A stretch of 64,000 bases of DNA, from positions 2,542,001 to 2,606,000 of the forward strand of contig NZ_CP071518.1 of NCBI RefSeq assembly GCF_016613535.2, read 5' to 3'. Position numbers and translations under genes: made by a program. Below, in pieces: positions 1 through 7,439 of this stretch. The notes beneath the pieces were generated by a model. The model saw only the letters and a program-made list of their open reading frames with translations. It searched no databases and was not told the origin of the DNA. Source of the stretch: Lysobacter solisilvae (GTDB taxonomy: Bacteria; Pseudomonadota; Gammaproteobacteria; Xanthomonadales; Xanthomonadaceae). Positions within the stretch are counted from its first letter, which is position 1, and every line of letters begins with the position of its first letter.

Positions 1-432
1 GGCACGCTGCGCGCGCCGTACCAGCTCACCGAGGGCAGGCCCAGGCGCGTATTGCCCCAGGAAGGCCACGCTCCCGCCCCAGCAGAAGCCCACCACGCCC
101 GTGCGCAGGCCCTCGGCCTGCAGTTCGTCGGCGGCGGCGCCCACGATGTCCACGGCGCGGTCGAACCCCAGGGCATTGCGCAGGTCGACGCCGCGCTGGG
201 TGTCCTGCGGCGTGTAGGCCAGTTCCACCCCGGATTCCACCGGGTCGTAGAGGGCCGGTGCCAGCGCCACGAACCCGGCCGCCGCGAAGCGCTCGGTCAC
301 GCGGCGGATGTGCTCGTTGACGCCGAAGATTTCCTGCAGGACCACGACAGCCTGGCGGGCCGGCACGGTCGGGTCGGCGCGCCAGGCCCGCACGGGCCCG
401 TGGGGCGTATTCAGGTCGATCCATCGGCTCAT
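1..432 (-). CDS. Dienelactone hydrolase family protein, 3' end outside window, frameshifted
   Basis: Reading from ATG at 432 gives an alpha/beta-hydrolase of the dienelactone hydrolase family. The N-terminal half contains VVVLQEIFGVNEHIRRV and AAGFVALAPALYDP, and the nucleophile elbow is GFCWGGS, with Cys as the expected nucleophile. Just after the elbow the frame becomes implausible. Removing one base from the run of four C at 55-58 restores LGNTRLGLPSVSWYGARS, which is the conserved continuation in this family. The family hydrolyses cyclic or lactone esters such as dienelactone in the cytoplasm; the substrate here is unknown. The gene runs off the left window edge, so its catalytic Asp and His are not visible. 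A decayed second copy of its 5' half and upstream region lies at about 2300-2600. A sequencing indel is more likely than a real mutation because the downstream frame is perfectly preserved. Confidence 0.8.
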   Translation of the reverse strand, partial: MSRWIDLNTPHGPVRAWRADPTVPARQAVVVLQEIFGVNEHIRRVTERFAAAGFVALAPALYDPVESGVELAYTPQDTQRGVDLRNALGFDRAVDIVGAAADELQAEGLRTGVVGFCWGGSVAFLGQYAPGPALGELVRRAQRA

Positions 433-642
433 GGCGGCGTGGTCTTTCGGGGCAGGGCAGACCGCTACTTAACGCCTAGCCGGCCCCTGCCTGCAAGCCG
501 CCCGCCGGGGTGGGCCTGGCCCGCCATGGCTGATTGCTTCCGCGGTGAAAAATGGGCTGGTGCCGGCTGCGGCCACGGCACGCCACAGGCAGCGTCATTG
601 GCTGCGCTGCGTCGCACACCCCAAGCACCCGGCGACGCGCCT

Positions 643-1374
643 TTATTGGCGGGCGGGCCGCGCTCCTCCGCCACCGTTGCGTTGCGTAGCCGCGCGGCTT
701 TCCGCGAAATCCGGGAAGGTTTCCGCTATCGGCGCCGCATCCGGCAGGATGTAGAAAACCCCGCCGCGCTCGAACGTCGGACGGATGATCCCCTCGTAGA
801 ACTCGGGCGCGACGTTGATGCAGCCGTGAGTGATGCGGTTGTCGTCCGGCGTGGGCGTTGCAAGGCGTTCGGCGCGTCTCTCGGCAGGAACGCCCGTGGC
901 CGTGGGGTGCATGGAGACGGCGGAGTCGTAGTCCACCCACAACACGCGCCCGGCGTCGACAGATGGACCGAAACCGCCCACGAAGCGACCCGCGGGCGTC
1001 GTGCGATCCCGGCCCGGAATCTCGCGAAGCGCGAGACCGGCGATGCCGGGGGCCGAATGGTCGCCGATCGCCGAGCCAAACAGCCCGGGTGCCGCGCCGC
1101 GAAGCCGGCCGTCACCGTCGAACACGAGGATCTGTGCGGCGGCCTTGTCGATGACCGCGAACGGGAAGCCTTCGCTGTCCCTGGCCGCGACAACCCAGCC
1201 CGCGAGCTCAATCACCGTGCCGGATACTTCCTGGCCTTGCGGTAGCAGGTCGACGGCCGCGACCGGTTGCTCGGCGGTGTCCTCGGCGCTGGCCACGCCA
1301 AAGCTCGCGAACGCCAGCGCAAGCGCCAGCGCACCATTTACGGCCCGGATCGCGGGGTGTCTGCACGTACGAAT
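643..1374 (-). CDS. Secreted L,D-transpeptidase (YkuD fold), probable ATT start
   Basis: A periplasmic YkuD-type protein. The catalytic signature is DNRITHGCINV, supplying the Cys nucleophile and adjacent His; upstream GRDRTTPAGRF and VSMHPTATGVP fit the domain core. Such enzymes form or remodel 3-3 peptidoglycan crosslinks, or attach lipoproteins to peptidoglycan. The first standard start codon is GTG at 1296, but the frame is open further upstream and encodes a good signal peptide core (ALALALAFASFGVASA) ending in an A-x-A cleavage site. The only start-like codon in that extension with a Shine-Dalgarno is ATT at 1374: AAGGA lies 7 nt upstream. I therefore take the ATT start (243 aa). An alternative is an indel that has disrupted a normal ATG. 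The gene precedes the frameshifted hydrolase on the same strand and may be exported together with the Lpp-like lipoprotein encoded just upstream. Confidence 0.75.
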   Translation of the reverse strand: MRTCRHPAIRAVNGALALALAFASFGVASAEDTAEQPVAAVDLLPQGQEVSGTVIELAGWVVAARDSEGFPFAVIDKAAAQILVFDGDGRLRGAAPGLFGSAIGDHSAPGIAGLALREIPGRDRTTPAGRFVGGFGPSVDAGRVLWVDYDSAVSMHPTATGVPAERRAERLATPTPDDNRITHGCINVAPEFYEGIIRPTFERGGVFYILPDAAPIAETFPDFAESRAATQRNGGGGARPARQ

Positions 1375-1469
1375 GGGCGGTTCCTTGGAACAAAAGCTGG
1401 ATCAAGACAAGGAGACCGGTGACCAGCAAAGGTCACCGGGCCTCGGTTCAGGCCGTTCGTCGCGAACGA

Positions 1470-1739
1470 CTAACCGCGCGGCTTGCGGCGCGGTGCCGCT
1501 TCGAGCTGCTGGACGCGGCTTTCCATCTGATCCAGTCGCTGGTTGGCCTGCTGCGCGGACTGATTGGCCGATTCGGCGCTCTGCGCTGCGCCCTGCACCT
1601 TTGCGTCGAGTTGATCGAGGCGCGAGTTGATCGTCGCGAACTCCTCGTCATAGGTGGCGCAGCTGGCAAGTCCCAGGGTGGCGATGATCGCCACGCCGAG
1701 CGTACGCGCCATCACCAGAGGTTGCTTGGTAAGTGACAT
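1470..1739 (-). CDS. Lpp-like alanine-zipper lipoprotein
   Basis: An 89-residue lipoprotein. The N-terminus has a basic start, a hydrophobic stretch and a lipobox LGLASC, so the mature protein begins at Cys with an acyl anchor. The rest is a heptad coiled coil (INSRLDQLDAKVQG, then QSAESANQSAQQANQ), with Ala and Ser in the zipper positions as in murein lipoprotein-type trimers. ATG at 1739 is preferred because GGAGG lies 7 nt upstream; an in-frame TTG two codons earlier would overlap that site's spacer. It ends in RRKPRG rather than the terminal Lys that enteric Lpp uses for covalent attachment to peptidoglycan, although a Lys is present near the end. The L,D-transpeptidase gene directly downstream on the same strand makes a peptidoglycan-anchoring pair plausible, but this is inference. 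Confidence 0.8.
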   Translation of the reverse strand: MSLTKQPLVMARTLGVAIIATLGLASCATYDEEFATINSRLDQLDAKVQGAAQSAESANQSAQQANQRLDQMESRVQQLEAAPRRKPRG

Positions 1740-1745
1740 TTCCAA

Positions 1746-2300
1746 TCCTCCTTCGTCTGGGGTTTCCGAACATGGGGGGCCGTTTTGCCGGAGTCATGAC
1801 CCGAATTCAGGTTAAGCAGGCATAGGTACATGGATTGTGAAGGCGTGGCGACCGGTGGAGTTGCAGCTTGAATCCATCGCTTTCCAGTGAAAACCGCAGC
1901 ATCTGATCGGCGGTCACAACACTAGTCACCCGACCAAAGGTGAACAGTAGAGCGTGCCGAGCGAGCCGTTTGCACCGACTGATCTTGAGACTTCCCAAGT
2001 CTTCAGCAGGCAAAGCCATGCCGACCCGCCAATGCGCAATGCATCGAGCCGGTCGACTTGGTCTTTCATCACTCACCGCGCGCAAGTCCCGGCCTTCGAT
2101 TGGGTCGTGGTGTCGGTCCATGACGCCAACGGCAATCAGCTTGTCCAGTTGTGCGGCACGGCGGTCCAGCACCGCCTGTGAACCCGGGCGCGGCGGTGGG
2201 CGTCCATCGCCGCGGTGTCCCATCTGCCTGGGAAGGCGGACCTGGAGCAGGTCGACGAACCCTCCAGGCGCCGCCTGCCTGCCTGCCGGCCATGGGTCGC
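1746..2300. other. Spacer without a convincing gene
   Basis: About 550 bases between the small lipoprotein and the decayed hydrolase copy. GC content is lower than in the surroundings at 1800-2000. Overlapping open frames exist on both strands: 1954-2181 plus, 75 codons, starting at GTG without a ribosome binding site; and 1807-2223 minus, 138 codons. Neither has a recognisable domain or a clear codon bias, so I call no gene. It could hold a degraded gene. Confidence 0.4.
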
Positions 2301-2560
2301 AACTTCACCGCGCCGGGTGTCCTGCGGTGTGCTATCCACCGGGGCGTAGAAGGCGGGCGAGCGCCACGAACCCGCCGGAACAAAGCGCCCGGTCACGCCG
2401 CGGATGTGCTCGTTGATGCCGGAGACAGGCCCGCACGTGCCCGTGGGGCGTATTCAGGTCCATCCATCGGCTGATGGCGGCGCAGTCCCCGGGGCAGGGC
2501 AGGCCGCTACGTGACGCCTGGCCGACCGCTGCCTGCCAGGCGGCCCGCCCGGGTGGCGCG
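2300..2560 (-). pseudogene. Decayed duplicate of the dienelactone hydrolase 5' end
   Basis: This segment aligns with bases of about 175-500. Shared blocks include the GGTGTCCTGCGG block, AGCGCCACGAACCCG, GCGGATGTGCTCGTTGA, and the start region CCCGTGGGGCGTATTCAGGT. Relative to the left copy it has two deletions of about 20 and 55 bases, and the start codon has changed from ATG to ATC on the minus strand, so it cannot make the enzyme. The homology continues into the rimO promoter region, so the duplicated unit covered a divergent hydrolase/rimO intergenic region. Confidence 0.75.
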
Positions 2561-2566
2561 GACCGC

Positions 2567-2572
2567 TATAAT
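2567..2572 (+). promoter_or_regulatory. -10 element of the rimO promoter
   Basis: A perfect TATAAT at 2567-2572, preceded by GC, lies 29 bases before the rimO ATG. No clear -35 hexamer is seen 17 bases upstream. The equivalent position in the left duplicate copy has lost the TATAAT. Confidence 0.55.
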
Positions 2573-2601
2573 TGATTGTTTCCGCTGTAGAAAATGCCCT
2601 G

Positions 2602-3984
2602 ATGTCGGTTACCAGTCCAAATGACGCCAGTCCCAAGGCCGCCAATCCCAAGGTCGGTTTCGTCAGCCTCGGCTGCCCCAAGGCGCTCGTCGATTCCGAG
2701 CGCATCCTCAGCCAGCTCAAGGTGGAGGGTTACGAGCTGGTGCCGACCTACGACGATGCCGACGTGGTGGTGGTCAACACCTGCGGTTTCATCGATTCGG
2801 CCGTGGCCGAGTCGCTGGACGCGATCGGCGAGGCGATGGCCGAGAACGGCAAGGTGATCGTGACCGGCTGCCTGGGCAAGCGCGAGGAAGTGATCCGCCA
2901 GGCGCATCCGGGCGTGCTGTCGATCAGCGGCCCGCAGGATTACGCCAGCGTGATGTCGGCCGTGCACAAGGCCCTGCCGCCGCGGCACGATCCCTTCATC
3001 GACCTGGTCCCGCGCCGCGCGTCGAACGACACCGACATCGGCGTCAAGCTCACGCCGCGTCACTATGCGTACCTGAAGATCTCCGAGGGCTGCAACCACC
3101 GTTGCAGCTTCTGCATCATCCCGTCGATGCGTGGCGACCTGGTGTCGCGTCCGGTGGACCAGGTGCTGCGCGAGGCCGAAAAACTGGCCATGGGCGGCGT
3201 CAAGGAACTGCTGGTGATCTCGCAGGACACCTCCGCCTACGGCGTCGACGTGAAGTACGCCGCGCACGAATGGCGCGGCAAGTCCTGGCAGACCCGCATG
3301 AAGTCGCTGTGCGAGGGCCTGTCCGAGCTGGGCCTGTGGACGCGCCTGCACTACGTGTACCCGTACCCGCACGTGGACGAAATCATCCCGCTGATGGCCG
3401 ACGGCAAGCTGCTGCCGTACCTGGACATCCCGTTCCAGCATGCCAGCCCGCGCATCCTGAAGCTGATGAAGCGTCCGGGCGCGGTCGACAAGACGCTCGA
3501 GCGGATCCATCGCTGGCGCCAGGCCTGCCCGGACCTCACCCTGCGCTCCACCTTCATCGTCGGTTTCCCCGGCGAGACCGAAGCCGAGTTCGAGGAACTG
3601 CTCGACTTCCTGGACGAGGCGCAGCTCGATCGCGTCGGCGCGTTCGCCTACTCGCCGGTGGAAGGCGCGACCGCCAATGCCCTTCCGGACGCGGTGCCGG
3701 ACGAGGTCAAGCAGGAACGCCTGGCGCGCTTCATGGAACGGCAGGCGGAGATTTCCGCGGCGCGCCTGGAAGCGAAGGTCGGCACCGTCCAGCGCTGCCT
3801 GGTCGACACGCTCGACGGCGAGCTGGCGCTGGCGCGCTCGTCCGCGGACGCGCCGGAAATCGACGGCCTGGTGCAGATCCAGAACGGCTTCGAGGCCGGC
3901 CTGAAGCCGGGCGATTTCGTCGACGTCGAGATCATGGGCAGCGACGAGCACGACCTGTTCGGCGAGGTGGCGTTCGAGGATTGA
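2602..3984 (+). CDS. rimO: Ribosomal protein S12 methylthiotransferase RimO
   Basis: A radical-SAM methylthiotransferase of 460 aa that adds a methylthio group to the conserved aspartate of ribosomal protein S12. The N-terminal UPF0004 domain carries three cluster cysteines (C25 in [13 protein letters not shown]61 in NTCGF, C90 in VTGCLGK). The radical-SAM motif CNHRCSFC (C164, C168, C171) binds the second 4Fe-4S cluster, and a C-terminal TRAM domain ends the protein. The paralogue MiaB is less likely because [18 protein letters not shown] and the S12-specific C-terminus fit RimO better. ATG at 2602 is chosen over an in-frame TTG at 2572, which overlaps the -10 element. The gene is probably monocistronic. 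Its promoter lies in the intact half of a duplicated region. Confidence 0.95.
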   Translation: MSVTSPNDASPKAANPKVGFVSLGCPKALVDSERILSQLKVEGYELVPTYDDADVVVVNTCGFIDSAVAESLDAIGEAMAENGKVIVTGCLGKREEVIRQAHPGVLSISGPQDYASVMSAVHKALPPRHDPFIDLVPRRASNDTDIGVKLTPRHYAYLKISEGCNHRCSFCIIPSMRGDLVSRPVDQVLREAEKLAMGGVKELLVISQDTSAYGVDVKYAAHEWRGKSWQTRMKSLCEGLSELGLWTRLHYVYPYPHVDEIIPLMADGKLLPYLDIPFQHASPRILKLMKRPGAVDKTLERIHRWRQACPDLTLRSTFIVGFPGETEAEFEELLDFLDEAQLDRVGAFAYSPVEGATANALPDAVPDEVKQERLARFMERQAEISAARLEAKVGTVQRCLVDTLDGELALARSSADAPEIDGLVQIQNGFEAGLKPGDFVDVEIMGSDEHDLFGEVAFED

Positions 3985-4091
3985 GCGGCGCCGCCGCGCA
4001 GGCGCGGCGCGGTTGGCGCATGCACGGCCGTGTCCCTCCGCGACGGGGACACCCCGAGGCCGCCCGGGAATGCCGGCGGGTGAAGGCCGGC

Positions 4092-4097
4092 TAGAAT
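4092..4097 (+). promoter_or_regulatory. -10 element for the secreted protein at 4128
   Basis: TAGAAT at 4092-4097 followed by CGCC, 30 bases before the start codon. It matches the -10 form recurring in front of other genes here (TATAAT, TACAAT or TAGAAT followed by a GC-rich discriminator). No good -35. Confidence 0.4.
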
Positions 4098-4127
4098 CGC
4101 CCCCGACATCCAACGGCAGGGGGCGGC

Positions 4128-4796
4128 ATGCGGCATGCGACTTCGGGTCTTTTCCTCGGCGTGCTTCTCGCAAGCGCGGCGGCGCAGAGCCAGGCAGCTT
4201 CGAAGGACGCCGCCCGGTTCGTTCCCGACGGCATGCGCGTGGAAGCCGAGCTGGCCACGGACCTGACCGGCGACGGCCGGCCCGACCTGGCCTTCATCGC
4301 CGGCAACGACGAGACGCGCGTGCTGCGGGTGCTCGCTCGTTTCCGGGTCGAGGCCGCGCCGGGCCAGGAGGCCGTGGAAGACCTCGAGCCCATCGATTCG
4401 ATGACGCTGGAAGTCACGCCGCTCGGGCCCGGGACGCTCTCGGCCCGCAAGGGCGTGCTGATCGTCGAGGACCTCGTCGGCGGCACCACCGCAACCGCCG
4501 CCACCTATCGGTTCCGCTTCGATCCCGCGGAAGACCGGATGCGGCTGATCGGCATCGATGCCGAGCGCTACAGCCGCACCAACAGCCACGGCGGCATCGA
4601 GCTCAGCTGGAACCTGCTCAATGGCGCCCACCTGGTGCAGAGCAGCCGCCTGGCCGAAGGCGCGGCCGACGACGGCGCCTACCGGTTCTCGACCCCGCAG
4701 CGCACGGTGCAGAAGGTCGAGAAGGTCTTCATGGACGCCACGCCCAATCCCGACGAGCTGATCGACAACGAGATCGCCGCGCAGATGGCGGAGTAG
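4128..4796 (+). CDS. Secreted protein of unknown function with an FG-GAP-like motif
   Basis: A 222-aa protein with a clear Sec signal peptide (LFLGVLLASAAAQSQA, cleavage expected after SQA). The mature part begins with an FG-GAP/VCBS-like calcium-binding motif, DLTGDGRPDLAFIAG, followed by beta-rich sequence; this resembles single-repeat VCBS proteins in which the repeat forms part of a small beta-propeller or a metal site. No catalytic motif is visible and I do not recognise a named family. The start is supported by GGGGGCGG just upstream of the ATG and a candidate -10 at 4092. It is probably periplasmic. The following gene is on the opposite strand. Confidence 0.65.
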   Translation: MRHATSGLFLGVLLASAAAQSQAASKDAARFVPDGMRVEAELATDLTGDGRPDLAFIAGNDETRVLRVLARFRVEAAPGQEAVEDLEPIDSMTLEVTPLGPGTLSARKGVLIVEDLVGGTTATAATYRFRFDPAEDRMRLIGIDAERYSRTNSHGGIELSWNLLNGAHLVQSSRLAEGAADDGAYRFSTPQRTVQKVEKVFMDATPNPDELIDNEIAAQMAE

Positions 4797-4934
4797 GGCG
4801 GCCTTCCTTCCGGCGGCTTGTTCGCGGCGTGCCAATCGTGGCGCCGGAGGCCTGGGCTCCGGCGCCGTGCACGGCGGGACGATCGCTTGGTTACTTCATC
4901 GCCCGCTACTGATCGCCCCTTACTCCATCGCCCC

Positions 4935-5363
4935 TTACTTCCCGGCATCGACCAGCGCCGCGGCCGTCGTGGGCCCGCGCGCGTAGGTGTCGGTGTGCGA
5001 GCTGATGAAGGAACGGAACTCCAGCGAAGCCTTGTAGCCGGTGGTCAGGTGCTTGCCGGCGAGGATGCCCTGGACCTTTTCGTCCTGCGCCTGCGTGGTG
5101 ACCGGCGCGATGCTCACGAAGTCCCAGCTGTCGCCGTCCACGTGCGCGTACCACTGCGTCGCGCCGACGCCGGCCTCGGCCGCGGCGGCGTCGCGGGCCG
5201 CCTGCCAGCGCAGGAAATCCAGGTGCTTGCCGGGCGCGATGCGGTAGATCGCGACGAGCACCGTGCCGCTGTCCTGGGCACGGGCAGGGGTGGGCGCCAG
5301 CGCGGCGAACGCGAGCAGCAGTGGCGCGCCGAAAGTGGCCGCGAGGCGGAAGGTGCGGGACAT
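4935..5363 (-). CDS. Small secreted protein, ferredoxin-like fold suggested
   Basis: A 142-aa exported protein. The signal peptide runs through LRLAATFGAPLLL-type sequence to an APARAQ cleavage region. The mature chain begins DSGTVLVAIYRIAPGKHLDFLRW, reminiscent of dimeric alpha-beta barrel (NIPSNAP or EthD-like) proteins, but without a diagnostic motif. ATG at 5363 is selected because AAGGAG lies 6 nt upstream and the signal peptide starts there; the frame stays open upstream without a signal. The C-terminus (RGPTTAAALVDAGK) is short. It is divergent from the cupin gene at 5617. Function unknown. Confidence 0.65.
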   Translation of the reverse strand: MSRTFRLAATFGAPLLLAFAALAPTPARAQDSGTVLVAIYRIAPGKHLDFLRWQAARDAAAAEAGVGATQWYAHVDGDSWDFVSIAPVTTQAQDEKVQGILAGKHLTTGYKASLEFRSFISSHTDTYARGPTTAAALVDAGK

Positions 5364-5576
5364 GGCGGACTCCTTGGGGGATGGGGGCGCAGTGGCCTGC
5401 GCGGCGACGATCGCCATGGTCGTGCTGCGAAGGTTGCGCAGCCTGTTCAACGCCGCCGCCCCGATGAACAGGACAGTCCGCCCCATCGCCCGGTCGGGTG
5501 ATGGGCCTGTTCATCCTGCCCCGTGGCGACGTGGGCGGCGTAAGAATGGGGGAGCCTGGTCCACAGGCAGTTCCAA

Positions 5577-5615
5577 CTCGGAATTCCACCTCGGAGTTCC
5601 ACCTCGGAGATATCC
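5577..5615 (+). repeat. Three 13-base direct repeats in front of the cupin gene
   Basis: Three consecutive units, TCGGAATTCCACC, TCGGAGTTCCACC and TCGGAGATATCCC, sit directly before the cupin start at 5617. The last unit includes the GGAG ribosome binding site. The spacing is regular (13 bases). They may be a slippage product or an operator-like array. Confidence 0.5.
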
Positions 5616-5616
5616 C

Positions 5617-6183
5617 ATGAAGACAATTGATTCCTGCGCGCGCGCGCCTCTGGCTTGCGCGCTGCTGCTGGCGTGCGCCGGCGTGGCGGCCCAGGATCCG
5701 GCCGCGGTCGGTTCGGGCATCTACAAATGCACGATGGAGAACGAACACACGCGCGTGTGCGAGGTGACCTTCGCACCGGGCGCGAAGATGGCGTCCCACT
5801 CGCATCCGGCGCACGTGGTCTACGTGATCCAGCCGGGCAAGCTGCGCATCACCGACGACGCCACCGGCAAGGCTGAAGACCACGACTTCAAGGCCGGCGA
5901 CACGGTGTGGATGGATCCGGTGACACACCACGCCGAGAACGTGGGCAGCAAGACGCTCAAGGGCATCGTCGTCGAGTTCCGCGACATGAAGGGCGCGCCG
6001 ATGGCCGGACGGCCCTCGATGACGGACGTGCCGCGCACGATGAACGAAGCGCCGCCGATGGACGAGCTTCCGCCGCTGGACAAGCCGGCCATGCCGCCGC
6101 CGATGGACAAGGTGCCGCCGGACGTGCCGCCGATGGATCCGTTGCCGGCCATCGATGACGAACCCGGGAAACGGGACGACTAG
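5617..6183 (+). CDS. Secreted cupin-domain protein with a Pro/Met-rich tail
   Basis: A 188-aa exported single-domain cupin. A signal peptide (CALLLACAGVAAQ) precedes a cupin barrel with the metal-ligand pattern SHSHPAHVVYVIQPG followed by VWMDPVTHHAENVG; the His and Glu ligands of cupin motifs 1 and 2 are present. After the barrel comes a low-complexity tail of repeated PPMD/PPLD units (MDELPPLDKPAMPPPMDK) ending in acidic residues. The family is often annotated as periplasmic cytoplasmic-enzyme-like cupins of unknown substrate. ATG at 5617 is preceded by GGAG. The tail could be a wall- or partner-binding flexible segment; that is inference. Confidence 0.7.
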   Translation: MKTIDSCARAPLACALLLACAGVAAQDPAAVGSGIYKCTMENEHTRVCEVTFAPGAKMASHSHPAHVVYVIQPGKLRITDDATGKAEDHDFKAGDTVWMDPVTHHAENVGSKTLKGIVVEFRDMKGAPMAGRPSMTDVPRTMNEAPPMDELPPLDKPAMPPPMDKVPPDVPPMDPLPAIDDEPGKRDD

Positions 6184-6218
6184 CCCGGCCGGGCCGAAGT
6201 CCGCCAGTCCGATCGATG

Positions 6219-6244
6219 CCACGGGCGCGTCATCGCGCCCGTGG
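6219..6244. terminator. Hairpin between convergent cupin and greB genes
   Basis: A perfect 11-bp stem, CCACGGGCGCG paired with CGCGCCCGTGG, with a TCAT loop, lies in the gap between two convergent genes. It has no T-tract, so it may be a weak bidirectional terminator. Confidence 0.5.
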
Positions 6245-6249
6245 GGTAT

Positions 6250-6762
6250 TCAGGCATCGCTGGCGGGATAGGCCACGTCCACGATCACGAAGCGCTGCGC
6301 CCCGCCCGGCAGGAGCGCTTCGAACTCGTCGTCCAGGCGTTTTTTCAGCATCGCCCGCGCGAGCGGCGAATCGATGCTGATGTGTCCGCGCTGCGCGTCG
6401 GTCTCGTCCGGGCCGACGATGCGGTAGCGGTGAACCTCGCCGTCGACCTCGTTCTCGACCTCGACGATGGCGCCGAAGAAGACCGCGTCCCGGTCGGTCG
6501 GGGGCTCGACGACGACGCGCAGCACTTCCAGCCGTTTCGACAGGTAGCGCACGCGGCGGTCGATCTCGCCCAGCTGCTTCTTGCGGTAGGTGTACTCGGC
6601 GTTCTCCGACCGGTCGCCTTCGGCCGCCGCGGCCGCCAGCGCGCGGACCACTTCCGGCCGGCGCACGCGCCACAGGTCGTCGAGTTCGGCCTTCAGTCGC
6701 GCGTGGCCTTCGGCCGTGATCAGCGCGGTGCTCTTCTCGGCGGGGGGTCGCCAGCGGCCCAT
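6250..6762 (-). CDS. greB: Transcription elongation factor GreB
   Basis: A 170-aa Gre factor that rescues backtracked RNA polymerase by stimulating transcript cleavage through the secondary channel. The N-terminal coiled coil carries the two acidic tip residues in [20 protein letters not shown], with the typical GreB DRSENAEY, and the C-terminal FKBP-like domain includes [15 protein letters not shown] and [35 protein letters not shown] distinguishes GreB from GreA. ATG at 6762 has GAGGA 6 nt upstream. Cytoplasmic. Monocistronic by appearance, ending at the hairpin shared with the cupin gene. Confidence 0.92.
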   Translation of the reverse strand: MGRWRPPAEKSTALITAEGHARLKAELDDLWRVRRPEVVRALAAAAAEGDRSENAEYTYRKKQLGEIDRRVRYLSKRLEVLRVVVEPPTDRDAVFFGAIVEVENEVDGEVHRYRIVGPDETDAQRGHISIDSPLARAMLKKRLDDEFEALLPGGAQRFVIVDVAYPASDA

Positions 6763-6844
6763 CGCAGGTCCTCATGCAGGTCGGAACCCCGAACGCCAGG
6801 CGCAGGGGGCGGATGCGCCGTCCCGGGCGCACCGTACGTCCGGG

Positions 6845-6881
6845 AAAAAAAGAAGGGGCGGCCCATTGTGCGGGCCGCCCC
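6845..6881 (-). terminator. Rho-independent terminator for the lipoprotein at 6908
   Basis: On the minus strand a stem GGGGCGGCCC/GGGCCGCCCC with a seven-base loop is followed by a run of seven T. It lies immediately downstream of the lipoprotein gene that ends at 6908. Confidence 0.85.
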
Positions 6882-6907
6882 CCGGATCGGCAAAAAGCCG
6901 GTGCGGC

Positions 6908-7354
6908 TCAGTAGGCCGCGGCTTCGCGCTTGAACGACTGCGCCGGCTCGACGGCCTTGCCGGTGGCGTCGACGCGATCGATCTGCTCGTTCGAGACGAC
7001 CGTGTAGAGGCGGTCCTCGTCGGTCTTGCTGTTGGGATCCAGGCGGATGCGCGAGCCGTTCTCCTCGGCCGTCCACGTGCCGTCGCCCTGCGCGCTGCCG
7101 GCGAGCTTGTAGGTGCCGTCGGCGTTGAGCGTGATCTTGTCGGCGCCGTTGCCGAAGGTGCCGGCAAAGCCCTTCACGTCGAAGGGTACGTCGGCGGCCG
7201 ATTTGGCGGGCGCGGACTCGACGGCGACCGGCGCGGGCGCCTCGACGGTGGTCTGCGCGTCGGTGGTGGGCGCCGGTTCGGCGGGCGCCTGCGGCTTGCA
7301 GGCGGTGACGGCAACGGCGGCTAGCAGGGCGAGCATCAGCAAAGAGCGGTTCAT
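6908..7354 (-). CDS. Small lipoprotein, NlpE-like C-terminal fold suggested
   Basis: A 148-aa lipoprotein with an N-terminal signal LLMLALLAAVAVTAC, cleaved before Cys. An Ala/Pro-rich linker follows, then a compact beta-rich domain containing ITLNADGTYKLAG and GTWTAEENGSRIRLDP, which resembles the NlpE N-terminal repeat (a small beta-barrel seen in envelope-stress sensors). The CxxC motif of NlpE is absent, so copper sensing cannot be claimed. ATG at 7354 is preferred over an upstream in-frame start because GGGAG lies 7 nt before it and the signal peptide begins there. A strong terminator follows at 6845. Likely anchored in the inner or outer membrane facing the periplasm. Confidence 0.7.
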   Translation of the reverse strand: MNRSLLMLALLAAVAVTACKPQAPAEPAPTTDAQTTVEAPAPVAVESAPAKSAADVPFDVKGFAGTFGNGADKITLNADGTYKLAGSAQGDGTWTAEENGSRIRLDPNSKTDEDRLYTVVSNEQIDRVDATGKAVEPAQSFKREAAAY

Positions 7355-7439
7355 CGAGGGACTCCCGGGGGAATGGAACAAAAGAGCGCCGGATTCGAGT
7401 GGATGGCGGCGCCCGCGTCAACCTGCAGTGCAGCAATTG

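Noticed and set aside
1208..1429. A small membrane peptide gene starting with a hydrophobic segment
   Set aside because: It is a shifted frame over the transpeptidase signal peptide, begins at TTG, and becomes Arg-rich nonsense after about 20 residues.
1954..2181. A 75-codon plus-strand gene
   Set aside because: No ribosome binding site, no family match, and an overlapping frame of similar quality on the other strand.
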